From Winkia neuii subsp. neuii DSM 8576 (GTDB lineage Bacteria > Actinomycetota > Actinomycetes > Actinomycetales > Actinomycetaceae), in contig NZ_ATUW01000011.1 of NCBI RefSeq assembly GCF_000420405.1, positions 1-49,294 on the forward strand: a stretch of 49,294 nucleotides of DNA. The letters are read 5' to 3'. Positions 7,971-15,190 of this stretch are shown piece by piece (position 1 is the stretch's first letter; each line of letters begins with the position of its first letter). The notes under the pieces are model-generated. The model saw nothing but the letters and a program-made list of their open reading frames with translations. It ran no database searches and was not told the DNA's origin. Position numbers and translations under genes: made by a program.

Positions 7971-8759
7971 GTGAAAATAGCACTTTTTGCCACGTGTATC
8001 TCGGACGTAATGTTTCCGCAGGCATCACAGGCCACAGTGCATTTATTGCAACGTCTTGGACACGAGGTGGTGTTTCCCGAAACCCAGGGCTGTTGTGGGC
8101 AGATGCACATAAACACCGGCTACTACAACGAAGCTATGCCTCTAATCGAAAACCATGTCCGGACCTTCTCGCCAGTTCTCGACGGGGAATGGGATGCCAT
8201 CGTGGTTCCCTCGGGGTCCTGCACAGGCTCGCTACGCCACCAGCAGGAAACCGTAGCTAACGCTCTAGACGATTCAGAGCTGGCACGTAAGGCCTCTCAG
8301 ATTGCCGCCCACACCTACGAGCTTTCCGAACTGCTAGTAGATGTGCTGGGACTCGAAGATGTTGGTGCCTACTTCCCGCACAAGGTCACCTACCATCCCA
8401 CCTGCCACTCGCTACGTATCGCGAAGGTGGGGGACAAGCCATACAAGCTGCTGCAAAATGTTGAGGGGCTCGAATTCGTGCGCCTCCCTGACGAGAAATC
8501 ATGCTGTGGCTTCGGAGGCACCTTCTCGCTCAAGAACCCCGACGTTTCCGCAGCTATGCTCGCAAAGAAAATGTCTAACGCCATGGCTACCGGTGCTGAA
8601 GTGCTAGTAGCCGGGGACTACTCTTGCCTGATGCACATTGGCGGTGGGCTCTCGCGTAACCAATCAGGGTTGCGAGTAATGCACCTAGCCGAGGTGCTTG
8701 CTCCCACTGCTGATGATCCGTGGACTGCTCCCGCTACAACAACAAAGGTCGGTGCGTAA
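7971..8759 (+). CDS. lutA: Lactate utilization protein A (cysteine-rich iron-sulfur subunit)
   Basis: First of three subunits of the LutABC L-lactate oxidation complex, which converts L-lactate to pyruvate and feeds electrons to the respiratory chain. The 262-residue protein carries the two CCG motifs of the cysteine-rich domain: ETQGCCGQMHINTGYY near residue 40 and DEKSCCGFGGTFSLK near residue 178, plus TYHPTCHSLR. It starts with GTG at 7971 behind AAAGAAAGGA. Its stop overlaps lutB (TAATG), showing translational coupling. Good match to YkgE/LutA in length. Confidence 0.94.
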   Translation: MKIALFATCISDVMFPQASQATVHLLQRLGHEVVFPETQGCCGQMHINTGYYNEAMPLIENHVRTFSPVLDGEWDAIVVPSGSCTGSLRHQQETVANALDDSELARKASQIAAHTYELSELLVDVLGLEDVGAYFPHKVTYHPTCHSLRIAKVGDKPYKLLQNVEGLEFVRLPDEKSCCGFGGTFSLKNPDVSAAMLAKKMSNAMATGAEVLVAGDYSCLMHIGGGLSRNQSGLRVMHLAEVLAPTADDPWTAPATTTKVGA

Positions 8760-10282
8760 TGCTCCAAGAAATGTTGAGGAAGAAAAAAGAACAAGAAGCA
8801 AAGCCGGTTCACGCCTGGAGCCCTGGGGCCGACATTCCTGACGACCCGCTTAGGTGGGGGGAATACTTCGAAGAGTCCTCTAAGAAACAGCTTGCTAACT
8901 CACAGCTTCGGCGCAACATCCGCCATGCCACCACGGCTATTCGAAACAAACGGCAAACTCGCGTAGACGAGATGCCCGATTGGGAGCAACTGCGGCTTGC
9001 GGCCTCAGCGGTAAAACAGCGAACCCAGGCCAATCTTCCTGAACTGCTCGAAGAGTTCGAGAAAAACTTCACTGCTCGTGGCGGCATCGTGCATTGGGCT
9101 AGGGACGGGCAGGAAGCCTGCGAGATCGTCAAAGAACTAATTGACGAAAAGGGCTTAAACGAGATCGTCAAGGTCAAGTCGATGGCCACCCAGGAAATAA
9201 ACCTGAACGAATACCTTGCAGACCGGGGAATCAAGGCCTGGGAAACTGACCTCGCCGAAATGATCGTTCAGCTGGGCGAGGATATGCCCTCGCACGTGGT
9301 GGTGCCCGCAATCCACCGCAACCGTTCCGAAGTCCGCGAGATCTTCAAAGAGAAGATGGAAAATATTCCCGCCGACATCTCGACTGAGCCGCGGGAACTC
9401 ACCATGGCAGCACGCGCCCACCTGCGCGAGAAATTCTTGTCCTCTACGCTAGCTGTGTCAGGATCGAACATGGCTGTGGCCGAAACGGGAACACTGTCTG
9501 TATATGAGTCCGAAGGCAACGGACGCATGTGCCTGACCCTTCCCGACACTCTTATTTCGGTAGTTGGCATCGAAAAGATCGTTCCAACCTTCCAAGATGC
9601 CGAGATTTTCAGCCAACTCCTGCCCAGGTCTGCTACCGGGGAAAGGATGAACCCGTACACCTCAATGTGGACCGGGGTGACCCCCAACGACGGCCCCCAG
9701 GAGGTGCACGTAATCCTGCTCGACAACGGCCGCACCAAACTGTTGGCCGACGAAGTGGCCCACGAAGCCCTCTCATGCATCCGGTGCGGAGCCTGTCTGA
9801 ACATTTGCCCCGTATATGAAAACGTGGGGGGACATGCCTACAATTCGGTCTACCCTGGCCCAATTGGTATTTGCCTTACTCCCCAGCTGAAGACCGCCTT
9901 TGAGCACGACGATCCAGATTCGACGCTGCCATTTGCCTGCTCACTGTGCAATGCCTGTGCAGAAGCATGCCCGGTGCACATTGATCTGCCGGGGATCATC
10001 GTCGAAAATCGGCGTCGTTACCAAGACGCCCATAGGCATTCGCTCCCAAACGGGTGGGACCTTTCAATGAAAGCCATGTCCAAGGTGATGTCTTCGGGCA
10101 AGCTTATGGAACAGGCCGGAAACCTAGCCACCCTGGGGCATGCCCTCGGCGGAAAATCCGGTCGGATTGGGCACTTACCTTTGCCGGTAGCGGCCAAATG
10201 GACCAAAGTCCACGACGTTCCTGCCCCGCCCTCGCAAACATTCCGCGGCTGGTGGAAAGAAAACCAGAAAGGTGACAACTAG
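8759..10282 (+). CDS. lutB: Lactate utilization protein B (iron-sulfur, LUD domain)
   Basis: Second LutABC subunit, 507 residues. The N-terminal two thirds form a LUD domain (KVKSMATQEINLNEYLADRGIKAWETDLAEMIVQL, SGSNMAVAETGTL). The C-terminal part has two 4Fe-4S ferredoxin-type motifs: CIRCGACLNICPVY near residue 340 and CSLCNACAEACPVHIDLP near residue 394. The ATG at 8759 overlaps the lutA stop as TAATG; an in-frame start 13 codons earlier would lie inside lutA and was set aside. The stop at 10282 is shared with the first base of lutC. Confidence 0.95.
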   Translation: MLQEMLRKKKEQEAKPVHAWSPGADIPDDPLRWGEYFEESSKKQLANSQLRRNIRHATTAIRNKRQTRVDEMPDWEQLRLAASAVKQRTQANLPELLEEFEKNFTARGGIVHWARDGQEACEIVKELIDEKGLNEIVKVKSMATQEINLNEYLADRGIKAWETDLAEMIVQLGEDMPSHVVVPAIHRNRSEVREIFKEKMENIPADISTEPRELTMAARAHLREKFLSSTLAVSGSNMAVAETGTLSVYESEGNGRMCLTLPDTLISVVGIEKIVPTFQDAEIFSQLLPRSATGERMNPYTSMWTGVTPNDGPQEVHVILLDNGRTKLLADEVAHEALSCIRCGACLNICPVYENVGGHAYNSVYPGPIGICLTPQLKTAFEHDDPDSTLPFACSLCNACAEACPVHIDLPGIIVENRRRYQDAHRHSLPNGWDLSMKAMSKVMSSGKLMEQAGNLATLGHALGGKSGRIGHLPLPVAAKWTKVHDVPAPPSQTFRGWWKENQKGDN

Positions 10283-10941
10283 TGGCTAATCGTGCTGAAA
10301 AAGATAAGGCAGCCAAGGCCGAAATCCTGCGGCGAGTACGCGGAGCACTCGAAAAGAGCCAAATAACTGCGCCCGAAGTGCCGCGTAACTACAACCGTAC
10401 CGGGGCACACGCCCCCGGTTCTGACTCCGTGATAGACGTGTTCGTCGACGCTCTGGAAGACTACAACGCCAGTGTCGACGTGGTCTCGGAAAAAGACGTT
10501 CCACAGGCCATTGCTAAGGCTTTGGAGGGCGACAAGGTAGTGGTAGTACCGCCGGGCCTCAAACCCGACTGGATTCAGGCCGTACCGGGTGACGTGAAAG
10601 TGGACGAGCCTGGCAGCCAGCTCACCCACCGCGAGCTAAACGAAGTTGACGCCGTGCTAACCGCCTCGCGCTGCGCGGTTTCGCACACGGGCACTATCTT
10701 GCTCGACGGTACCGATGACCAAGGGCGACGCGCTATCACCTTGGTCCCCGACAAACACGTAGTGCTGGTGCAGGCGAAAGAAGTATTTCCCACCGTCCCG
10801 CAGGCCGTAGACGAACTCGGGAAGCATCCCCAGCGTCCTATAACCTGGATTGCTGGCCCATCCGCAACCTCCGACATCGAGCTCGTTAGAGTCGATGGAG
10901 TGCACGGTCCAAGAACGCTACACGTAATCATCGTCAAGTGA
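10282..10941 (+). CDS. lutC: Lactate utilization protein C (LUD domain)
   Basis: Third LutABC subunit, 219 residues, LUD domain only. Visible blocks are VVVPPGLKPDW, HRELNEVDAVLTASRCAVSHTGTILLDG, ITLVPDKHVVLV and PITWIAGPSATSDIELVRVDGVHGPRTLHVII. The latter closely fits the family signature SATSDIEL-VxGVHGP. It starts with GTG overlapping the lutB stop by one base (TAGTG). A terminator follows immediately, ending the operon. Confidence 0.94.
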   Translation: MANRAEKDKAAKAEILRRVRGALEKSQITAPEVPRNYNRTGAHAPGSDSVIDVFVDALEDYNASVDVVSEKDVPQAIAKALEGDKVVVVPPGLKPDWIQAVPGDVKVDEPGSQLTHRELNEVDAVLTASRCAVSHTGTILLDGTDDQGRRAITLVPDKHVVLVQAKEVFPTVPQAVDELGKHPQRPITWIAGPSATSDIELVRVDGVHGPRTLHVIIVK

Positions 10942-10944
10942 GCT

Positions 10945-10977
10945 AAAGAGGGCGGCGCAATAGCGTCGCCCTCTTTT
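10945..10977 (+). terminator. Terminator of the lldP-lutABC operon
   Basis: AAAGAGGGCG-CGC pairs with GCG-CGCCCTCTTT across a four-base loop with one G/T bulge, and ends in TTTT. It starts four bases after the lutC stop. Confidence 0.88.
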
Positions 10978-11037
10978 CATTGCGCACATATCCAATTGGC
11001 CCCACTTGCAGGTGCGCACAGGTCGGCGGGGTGCGTT

Positions 11038-11241
11038 TTACCGCTCAGGCCAATTCTCGTCCTCGTCCGCTTCGTCGGAGAAATCTCCGGGGGCCGCTTC
11101 TTCGTCGCCCCCCAGGATTTGTTCTAGGGGATTATGGTCCTCGTTGCCGTCGGGCATTTGCCCGGCCATGGCAGTCAGCTTCTCCTGTAGTTTCGTGAGC
11201 TGCGTTACCGAATCTTCGGGCTCTGTGTTTTGAATGCCCAT
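11038..11241 (-). CDS. Small acidic hypothetical protein (67 residues)
   Basis: Starts with ATG at 11241 behind a textbook AAGGAGG-CCTGA ribosome-binding site, which makes it a real gene despite its size. The protein is strongly acidic: SVTQLTKLQEKLTAMAGQMPDG forms a likely short helix, followed by a D/E-rich tail (GGDEEAAPGDFSDEADEDENWPER). No membrane segment, signal peptide or Cys motif. I do not recognise the family. It is convergent with lutC and divergent from the tRNA pair. Its character fits a small soluble adaptor, but no function can be assigned. Confidence 0.72.
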   Translation of the reverse strand: MGIQNTEPEDSVTQLTKLQEKLTAMAGQMPDGNEDHNPLEQILGGDEEAAPGDFSDEADEDENWPER

Positions 11242-11471
11242 TCAGGCCTCCTTAGATGTATTTCTACCCACACCTAAGAATATAGAAAACTCTGGTCCAG
11301 GAGAGTGGGTAGCAAATGTAACGCTCGCGAAAAAGGATTATTCTTTTGAGATGCGGTTTCACCTGCATAAACGTTATCGTGATTAGCTACACACTGATTT
11401 GGTTTGGATATTCGGGCTACTTTGGGTAAAGTTTTGGAGGTGCCCACGGGAGACCGGAGGCAACATCATAT

Positions 11472-11543
11472 TGGGGTATGGTGTAATTGGCAACACAGGT
11501 GATTCTGGTTCATCCGTTCTAGGTTCGAGTCCTGGTACCCCAG
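11472..11543 (+). tRNA. tRNA-Gln (CTG anticodon)
   Basis: Acceptor arms TGGGGTA and TACCCCA pair over 7 bp with discriminator G. The anticodon loop TTCTGGT sits between GGTGA and TCATC, giving anticodon CTG. The T-arm reads AGGTTCGAGTCCT. CCA is not encoded. A short palindrome, CAACCAA-T-TTGGTTG followed by TTTT, separates it from the next tRNA. Confidence 0.95.
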
Positions 11544-11569
11544 CGAAGCAACCAATTTGGTTGTTTTAG

Positions 11570-11642
11570 GCCCCCGTCGTCTAGCGGCCTAGGACACCGC
11601 CCTCTCACGGCGGTAACACGGGTTCAAATCCCGTCGGGGGTA
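11570..11642 (+). tRNA. tRNA-Glu (CTC anticodon)
   Basis: GCCCCCG pairs with CGGGGGT (first pair G-U, typical for this tRNA). The anticodon stem CCGCC/GGCGG encloses loop CTCTCAC, anticodon CTC. The T-arm is ACGGGTTCAAATCCCGT. CCA is not encoded. Probably cotranscribed with tRNA-Gln 26 bases upstream. Confidence 0.96.
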
Positions 11643-11646
11643 CCGC

Positions 11647-11679
11647 AAGAGCTCGCTGGCTGGCGAGCTCTTTTGTTTT
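11647..11679 (+). terminator. Terminator of the tRNA-Gln/tRNA-Glu unit
   Basis: AAGAGCTCGC (11647-11656) pairs with GCGAGCTCTT (11663-11672), followed by a T-rich tail. Confidence 0.9.
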
Positions 11680-11757
11680 ATTCTCAGTGTCGATAAAAAG
11701 CGTGCCCTAGTCTAGGTAAACTTGGGGTAAGTATCCCGCTCGCACCCGGAGGAGTAT

Positions 11758-12531
11758 ATGCCTAGTATTTCCCCAGATTTGGCTTCAAGGCGTGACACTA
11801 TCGCTAAATATGTGATCATGCGTGGCGACATCTCGGTGGAGGAGCTAGCCGAAACGTGCGGGGTGTCGGTCATGACTATCTATCGCGATATTTCGGTGCT
11901 CGAGAAGGCGGGCATTCTCCACCGCGAGCACGGCCGCATTAGGGCAACAGCATCTGGGTTGCACGAAGCTTCCGCCCGCTATCGGATGGCGCAAGAGGTA
12001 GAAGCTAAACAGAGTATTGGGATGGCCGCCGCGCAGCTGATTCCCGCCTCGGCATCGGTTATTATCGACGATTCTACATCTGCAATTTGGGCAATCCGGC
12101 AACTGCAGCAAACGGGGGGACTGTCGGTTGTGACGAACTCTCTGCTTGTCGCTCAGGAACTACGGGAGCGCCCCACGAACTCGCTGTTTGTTCTAGGTGG
12201 GGAATACCAGAGCTGGGCAGAGGCCACACTTGGACCAGCCACGGCTGCCGCCCTAGCTAAAGTGGATGCGGATCTGTGTCTAATCTCTGCTTCTGGGATA
12301 CGCAATGATCAGCTATTCCACCCCTACGCTGACGTAGCAGCGATCAAAGCGGCGATGATGCGATCTGCTGAAAGAACAATTCTGCTATTAGACCACACGA
12401 AATTTGCTAGGCGGGCGCTTCACAACTTTGGTTCACTGCGCGAAGTGGACACGGTAGTAGTGGATTCGAAAACTTCCCGCCAGCAAATTGAACAGCTAGA
12501 AGAATATGGGCCCAAGGTCATTGTAGCCTGA
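11758..12531 (+). CDS. DeoR-family transcriptional regulator
   Basis: DNA-binding sugar-phosphate-responsive repressor, 257 residues. An N-terminal winged helix-turn-helix is seen at about residues 10-60 (ISVEELAETCGVSVMTIYRDISVLEKAGILHREHGRIRA, the DeoR box). The C-terminal DeoRC effector domain follows (SVIIDDSTSAIWAIRQLQ, VVTNSLLVAQEL, DADLCLISASGI, LLLDHTKFAR). GGAGGAG precedes the ATG. A CCTAG-T-CTAGG palindrome at 11706-11716 may be its own operator. It heads the cluster of RpiB-like isomerase, membrane protein, phosphatase, kinase and AraM-type genes and very likely controls it in response to a phosphorylated intermediate. Confidence 0.9.
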   Translation: MPSISPDLASRRDTIAKYVIMRGDISVEELAETCGVSVMTIYRDISVLEKAGILHREHGRIRATASGLHEASARYRMAQEVEAKQSIGMAAAQLIPASASVIIDDSTSAIWAIRQLQQTGGLSVVTNSLLVAQELRERPTNSLFVLGGEYQSWAEATLGPATAAALAKVDADLCLISASGIRNDQLFHPYADVAAIKAAMMRSAERTILLLDHTKFARRALHNFGSLREVDTVVVDSKTSRQQIEQLEEYGPKVIVA

Positions 12532-12592
12532 ACTAGAGATCGAAAACCGCTAACACCGGTCCCACAGAAAATAACAGTAAACCTGGTAATTT

Positions 12593-12632
12593 TATCAATC
12601 GGTTTGATACAGTTCCCGTGTAGTGCTTTTTA
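12593..12632 (+). promoter_or_regulatory. Promoter with overlapping operator-like dyad before the rpiB-like gene
   Basis: TATCAA (12593-12598) and TTGATA (12604-12609) form a 6-bp inverted repeat with a 5-base centre. The right half can also be read as a -35 box (TTGATA), with TTTTTA at 12627-12632 as a weak -10 after 17 bases. A repressor on the dyad would cover the -35. The neighbouring DeoR protein is the obvious candidate. Confidence 0.42.
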
Positions 12633-12648
12633 GCCAAGGGAGGTTTCG

Positions 12649-13140
12649 ATGGGACTACGCATAGTTGTTGCCGCCGATAGTGCTGGCGTGGAATACAAAG
12701 ACGTACTCAAAAAAGATCTACAAGACGATCCCAGGGTGGACGAGGTCATTGACGTAGGCGTGAGCGCCGGTGAAGATATTGACTATCCGCATGTGGCAGT
12801 AAAAGGAGCCCGCCTAATTGCAGCCGGCAAAGCCGACCGTGGGCTATTCGTCTGTGGCACAGGCATGGGCGTGGCCATGTCGGCAAACAAAGTGCGGGGG
12901 ATTCGTGCCTCTGTGGCACATGATTCCTTCTCGGTTGAACGCCTGATCAAATCCAATAATGCTCAGGTACTCACCTTCGGGCAGCGAGTCATTGGTCTGG
13001 AACTCGCTAGGCGGCTCGCGAAAGAATGGCTGGGATACGAATTCGATCCCTCTTCGCATTCGGCCCCCAAGGTTGCTGCAATAGACGCTTACGATAACCA
13101 GAGTGAATCCGATATAGATTCAGTTCCAGGTAGCTGCTAA
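12649..13140 (+). CDS. RpiB/LacAB-family sugar-phosphate isomerase
   Basis: Aldose-ketose isomerase of the RpiB fold, 163 residues. Family signatures: [19 protein letters not shown] (the usual DHAG is replaced by DSAG), [43 protein letters not shown] with the catalytic Cys in the VCGTG loop, and the [14 protein letters not shown] block. The replacement of the active-site His near residue 9 by Ser, plus the carbohydrate-cluster context, points to a subgroup other than housekeeping ribose-5-phosphate isomerase, such as the tetrose-phosphate (erythrulose-4-phosphate) isomerases. A GGGAGG ribosome-binding site precedes the ATG. Substrate is inference. Confidence 0.82.
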   Translation: MGLRIVVAADSAGVEYKDVLKKDLQDDPRVDEVIDVGVSAGEDIDYPHVAVKGARLIAAGKADRGLFVCGTGMGVAMSANKVRGIRASVAHDSFSVERLIKSNNAQVLTFGQRVIGLELARRLAKEWLGYEFDPSSHSAPKVAAIDAYDNQSESDIDSVPGSC

Positions 13141-13177
13141 ATGCTGCTTGCACACGCTACTATCTAAGGGCGCTTTC

Positions 13178-13213
13178 GTGCGCTGCGCTATCGGGGCAGA
13201 TAGTGCAGCGCAC
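13178..13213 (+). promoter_or_regulatory. Strong intra-operon hairpin between the rpiB-like gene and the membrane-protein gene
   Basis: GTGCGCTGC-G-CTATC (13178-13192) pairs with GATAG-T-GCAGCGCAC (13199-13213) around a six-base loop: 14 Watson-Crick pairs plus one wobble. There is no T-run, so it is unlikely to be a full terminator. It may set relative expression through RNA processing or protection, or pause polymerase. Confidence 0.5.
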
Positions 13214-13289
13214 TGGTACGGAAACGGCGCGCTGAAAATAGATAATCGCGGCCTGCCAACGAGGACGGGCCCTGAAGTTAGGTATGTAA

Positions 13290-14264
13290 ATGACTCCAGA
13301 CTTAGCTGCACAATTTGTTGAGAACATAACTCTCTTCGGTGCAATCGCTGCGCTGGCAGGCGGCTTTTTCGGTGCCGCAATCGGCGGCAACAACGCTTTT
13401 GGATTTACAGGCGTATTAATATTCTTAGCCTTCCCCATAGCCCTGGCCACGGGATCTGCAATCGGCTTTGAATACATGGCCTTCGGGCCCCTGTTTGGTC
13501 CCCACGTGGCGTTCGCCGGAGGTGCTGCAGCGTCTGCATACGCCTCCAAGAAAGGATTGCTCGACAAAACCGGATTGGGGCGCGACATCAACCAGCCTCT
13601 GTCCGGCCTAGGCAAGCCTGATGTGCTACTAGTTGGGGCGCTGTTCGGCCTCGGAGGCTACCTCTTCCAAAAACTTGTGGCGATGATCCCGTGGTTCGGC
13701 ACCCACACGGACTCTGTCGCATTCACCGTATTCTGCTCGGGCATCCTGGCCCGCCTTGTATTTTCTAAGAAGTCTCCTTTTGAATGGGTATCTCACCTTC
13801 ATGAAAACAAGCGGTGGCTACAGTGGCAGGAAAAGCCCTCTCAGTACCTGCTGCTAGGCGCGTTCTCCGGGCTCCTTGGCGCCGGAGCTGTCCTCGCCCT
13901 CATTCACTACGTCTACGATGCCAAGCCCGAGGTAGCAGAAGTAATAACAGCTAACGCCCAAGCGTTGCCATTCGCTATATCGGCGCTGTGCATCTTCTTA
14001 GTCGCAATGGGCATCAAGATGCCCGTGACTCACCACATGACCATCGTGGGGGCACTCGCTGCGGTGAAGTTCCTTCCAATCGTTGGGTACAACTCCTTCC
14101 TTGCCCTACTGTTCGGAGTGGTATTCGGAACTCTCGCCGCTTTAGTGGGCGAGGTAATGGCGCGCCTTTGCTACGACGCAGGCGACACCCATATTGATCC
14201 GCCCGCCGCTGCTATCTGGCCTATGACTACCGTCGTCCTGGGTCTCAGCTCGCTGCTGGCATAA
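13290..14264 (+). CDS. Unrecognised multi-pass membrane protein, putative sugar/polyol transporter
   Basis: The 324-residue protein is very hydrophobic. I see around eight to ten membrane spans, beginning at about residues 12-33 (LFGAIAALAGGFFGAAIGG), and a soluble loop near residue 175 (SHLHENKRWLQWQEKPSQY). Gly/Ala-rich helices and repeated GAxxGLLGA-type segments suggest a channel or permease. I cannot place it in a known transporter family. It lies inside the DeoR cluster between the isomerase and phosphatase genes, where the substrate transporter is expected and no other transporter is present. Only a weak AGTTAGG ribosome-binding site precedes the ATG. Transport function is inferred from context, not homology. 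Confidence 0.7.
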   Translation: MTPDLAAQFVENITLFGAIAALAGGFFGAAIGGNNAFGFTGVLIFLAFPIALATGSAIGFEYMAFGPLFGPHVAFAGGAAASAYASKKGLLDKTGLGRDINQPLSGLGKPDVLLVGALFGLGGYLFQKLVAMIPWFGTHTDSVAFTVFCSGILARLVFSKKSPFEWVSHLHENKRWLQWQEKPSQYLLLGAFSGLLGAGAVLALIHYVYDAKPEVAEVITANAQALPFAISALCIFLVAMGIKMPVTHHMTIVGALAAVKFLPIVGYNSFLALLFGVVFGTLAALVGEVMARLCYDAGDTHIDPPAAAIWPMTTVVLGLSSLLA

Positions 14265-14297
14265 GACCAAGTGATTTCGTATTTGAACAGGAGACAA

Positions 14298-15164
14298 ATG
14301 AGCGAGCAAACTGGAGCTCCACTATCTTTCCCTACGGAGTTCTACGACGCCTACATTTTTGACATGGATGGCACCATCTACCTGGGGGATGAACTGTTAC
14401 CGGGGGTAGCGCGCATGATCAACGAACTGCGCGACAGGAACATTCCGGTTCGCTTTTTGTCGAACAATCCCACTAAAGACCCTCAGCAATACGTGCAAAA
14501 GCTGACCAAGCTGGGATTGCCAACCGATATTTCCGATATCGCGAACACCGTAGTAACTATGACCAAATGGCTTAGCGAAAACCACCCGCAGGCTGTCGTA
14601 TACCCGATTGCCGAAGAGCCACTGGTGCGCTCCCTAAGCGAAGCCGGCATAAGAATTAGCGAGGACCCGGCCGAAATTGATTTCGTCATTGCTTCTTACG
14701 ATCGCACGTTCGAATACAAAAAATTGCAAATAGCCTTCGACGCTATCTGGTACCACAAACGTGCCAAACTAATAGCCACAAATCCGGATCGCTACTGTCC
14801 CTTCCCAGGAGGGCGGGGCGAACCGGACTGTGCTGCGATAATCGCTGCAATTGAGGCCTGCACCCAAACCAAATGCGAAATGGTCATAGGCAAGCCCAAT
14901 CCCCAAATGCTCGTAGAAGCCATAGCCGGCCTCGACGTAGACCCAGAGCACTGCATAATGGTTGGCGATCGGCTAGGAACCGACATACAAATGGCGGTGC
15001 GCACAGGGATGGTCTCGGCCATGCCGCTGACAGGAGACTCCACCTGGCGTCAGGCCGTCGCCCTCGACAAGAAAGACCAACCTACATTTCTTCTCGATCG
15101 GGCAGACCGCCTCATCCCGCAAACCGTCTGGGACGAACGTGGCTGGAACGAAAATAACTGGTAA
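14298..15164 (+). CDS. HAD-IIA family sugar-phosphate phosphatase (NagD/AraL type)
   Basis: Cytosolic phosphatase of 288 residues. Motif I is YIFDMDGTIYLGDELLPG with the nucleophilic Asp near residue 25; motif II is VRFLSNNPTKD; the C2 cap follows; motif III Lys is in MVIGKPNPQM; motif IV is MVGDRLGTDIQMA. The ATG at 14298 was chosen because AGGAGACAA sits just before it; an in-frame GTG at 14271 lacks one. NagD and AraL act on sugar phosphates with low selectivity, so a house-cleaning role for dead-end phosphates in this pathway is plausible. In Bacillus subtilis araL sits beside araM in the ara operon, a pairing repeated here. Confidence 0.88.
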   Translation: MSEQTGAPLSFPTEFYDAYIFDMDGTIYLGDELLPGVARMINELRDRNIPVRFLSNNPTKDPQQYVQKLTKLGLPTDISDIANTVVTMTKWLSENHPQAVVYPIAEEPLVRSLSEAGIRISEDPAEIDFVIASYDRTFEYKKLQIAFDAIWYHKRAKLIATNPDRYCPFPGGRGEPDCAAIIAAIEACTQTKCEMVIGKPNPQMLVEAIAGLDVDPEHCIMVGDRLGTDIQMAVRTGMVSAMPLTGDSTWRQAVALDKKDQPTFLLDRADRLIPQTVWDERGWNENNW

Positions 15165-15190
15165 GTGAAATAACTAAGGAAGGTAACAAC

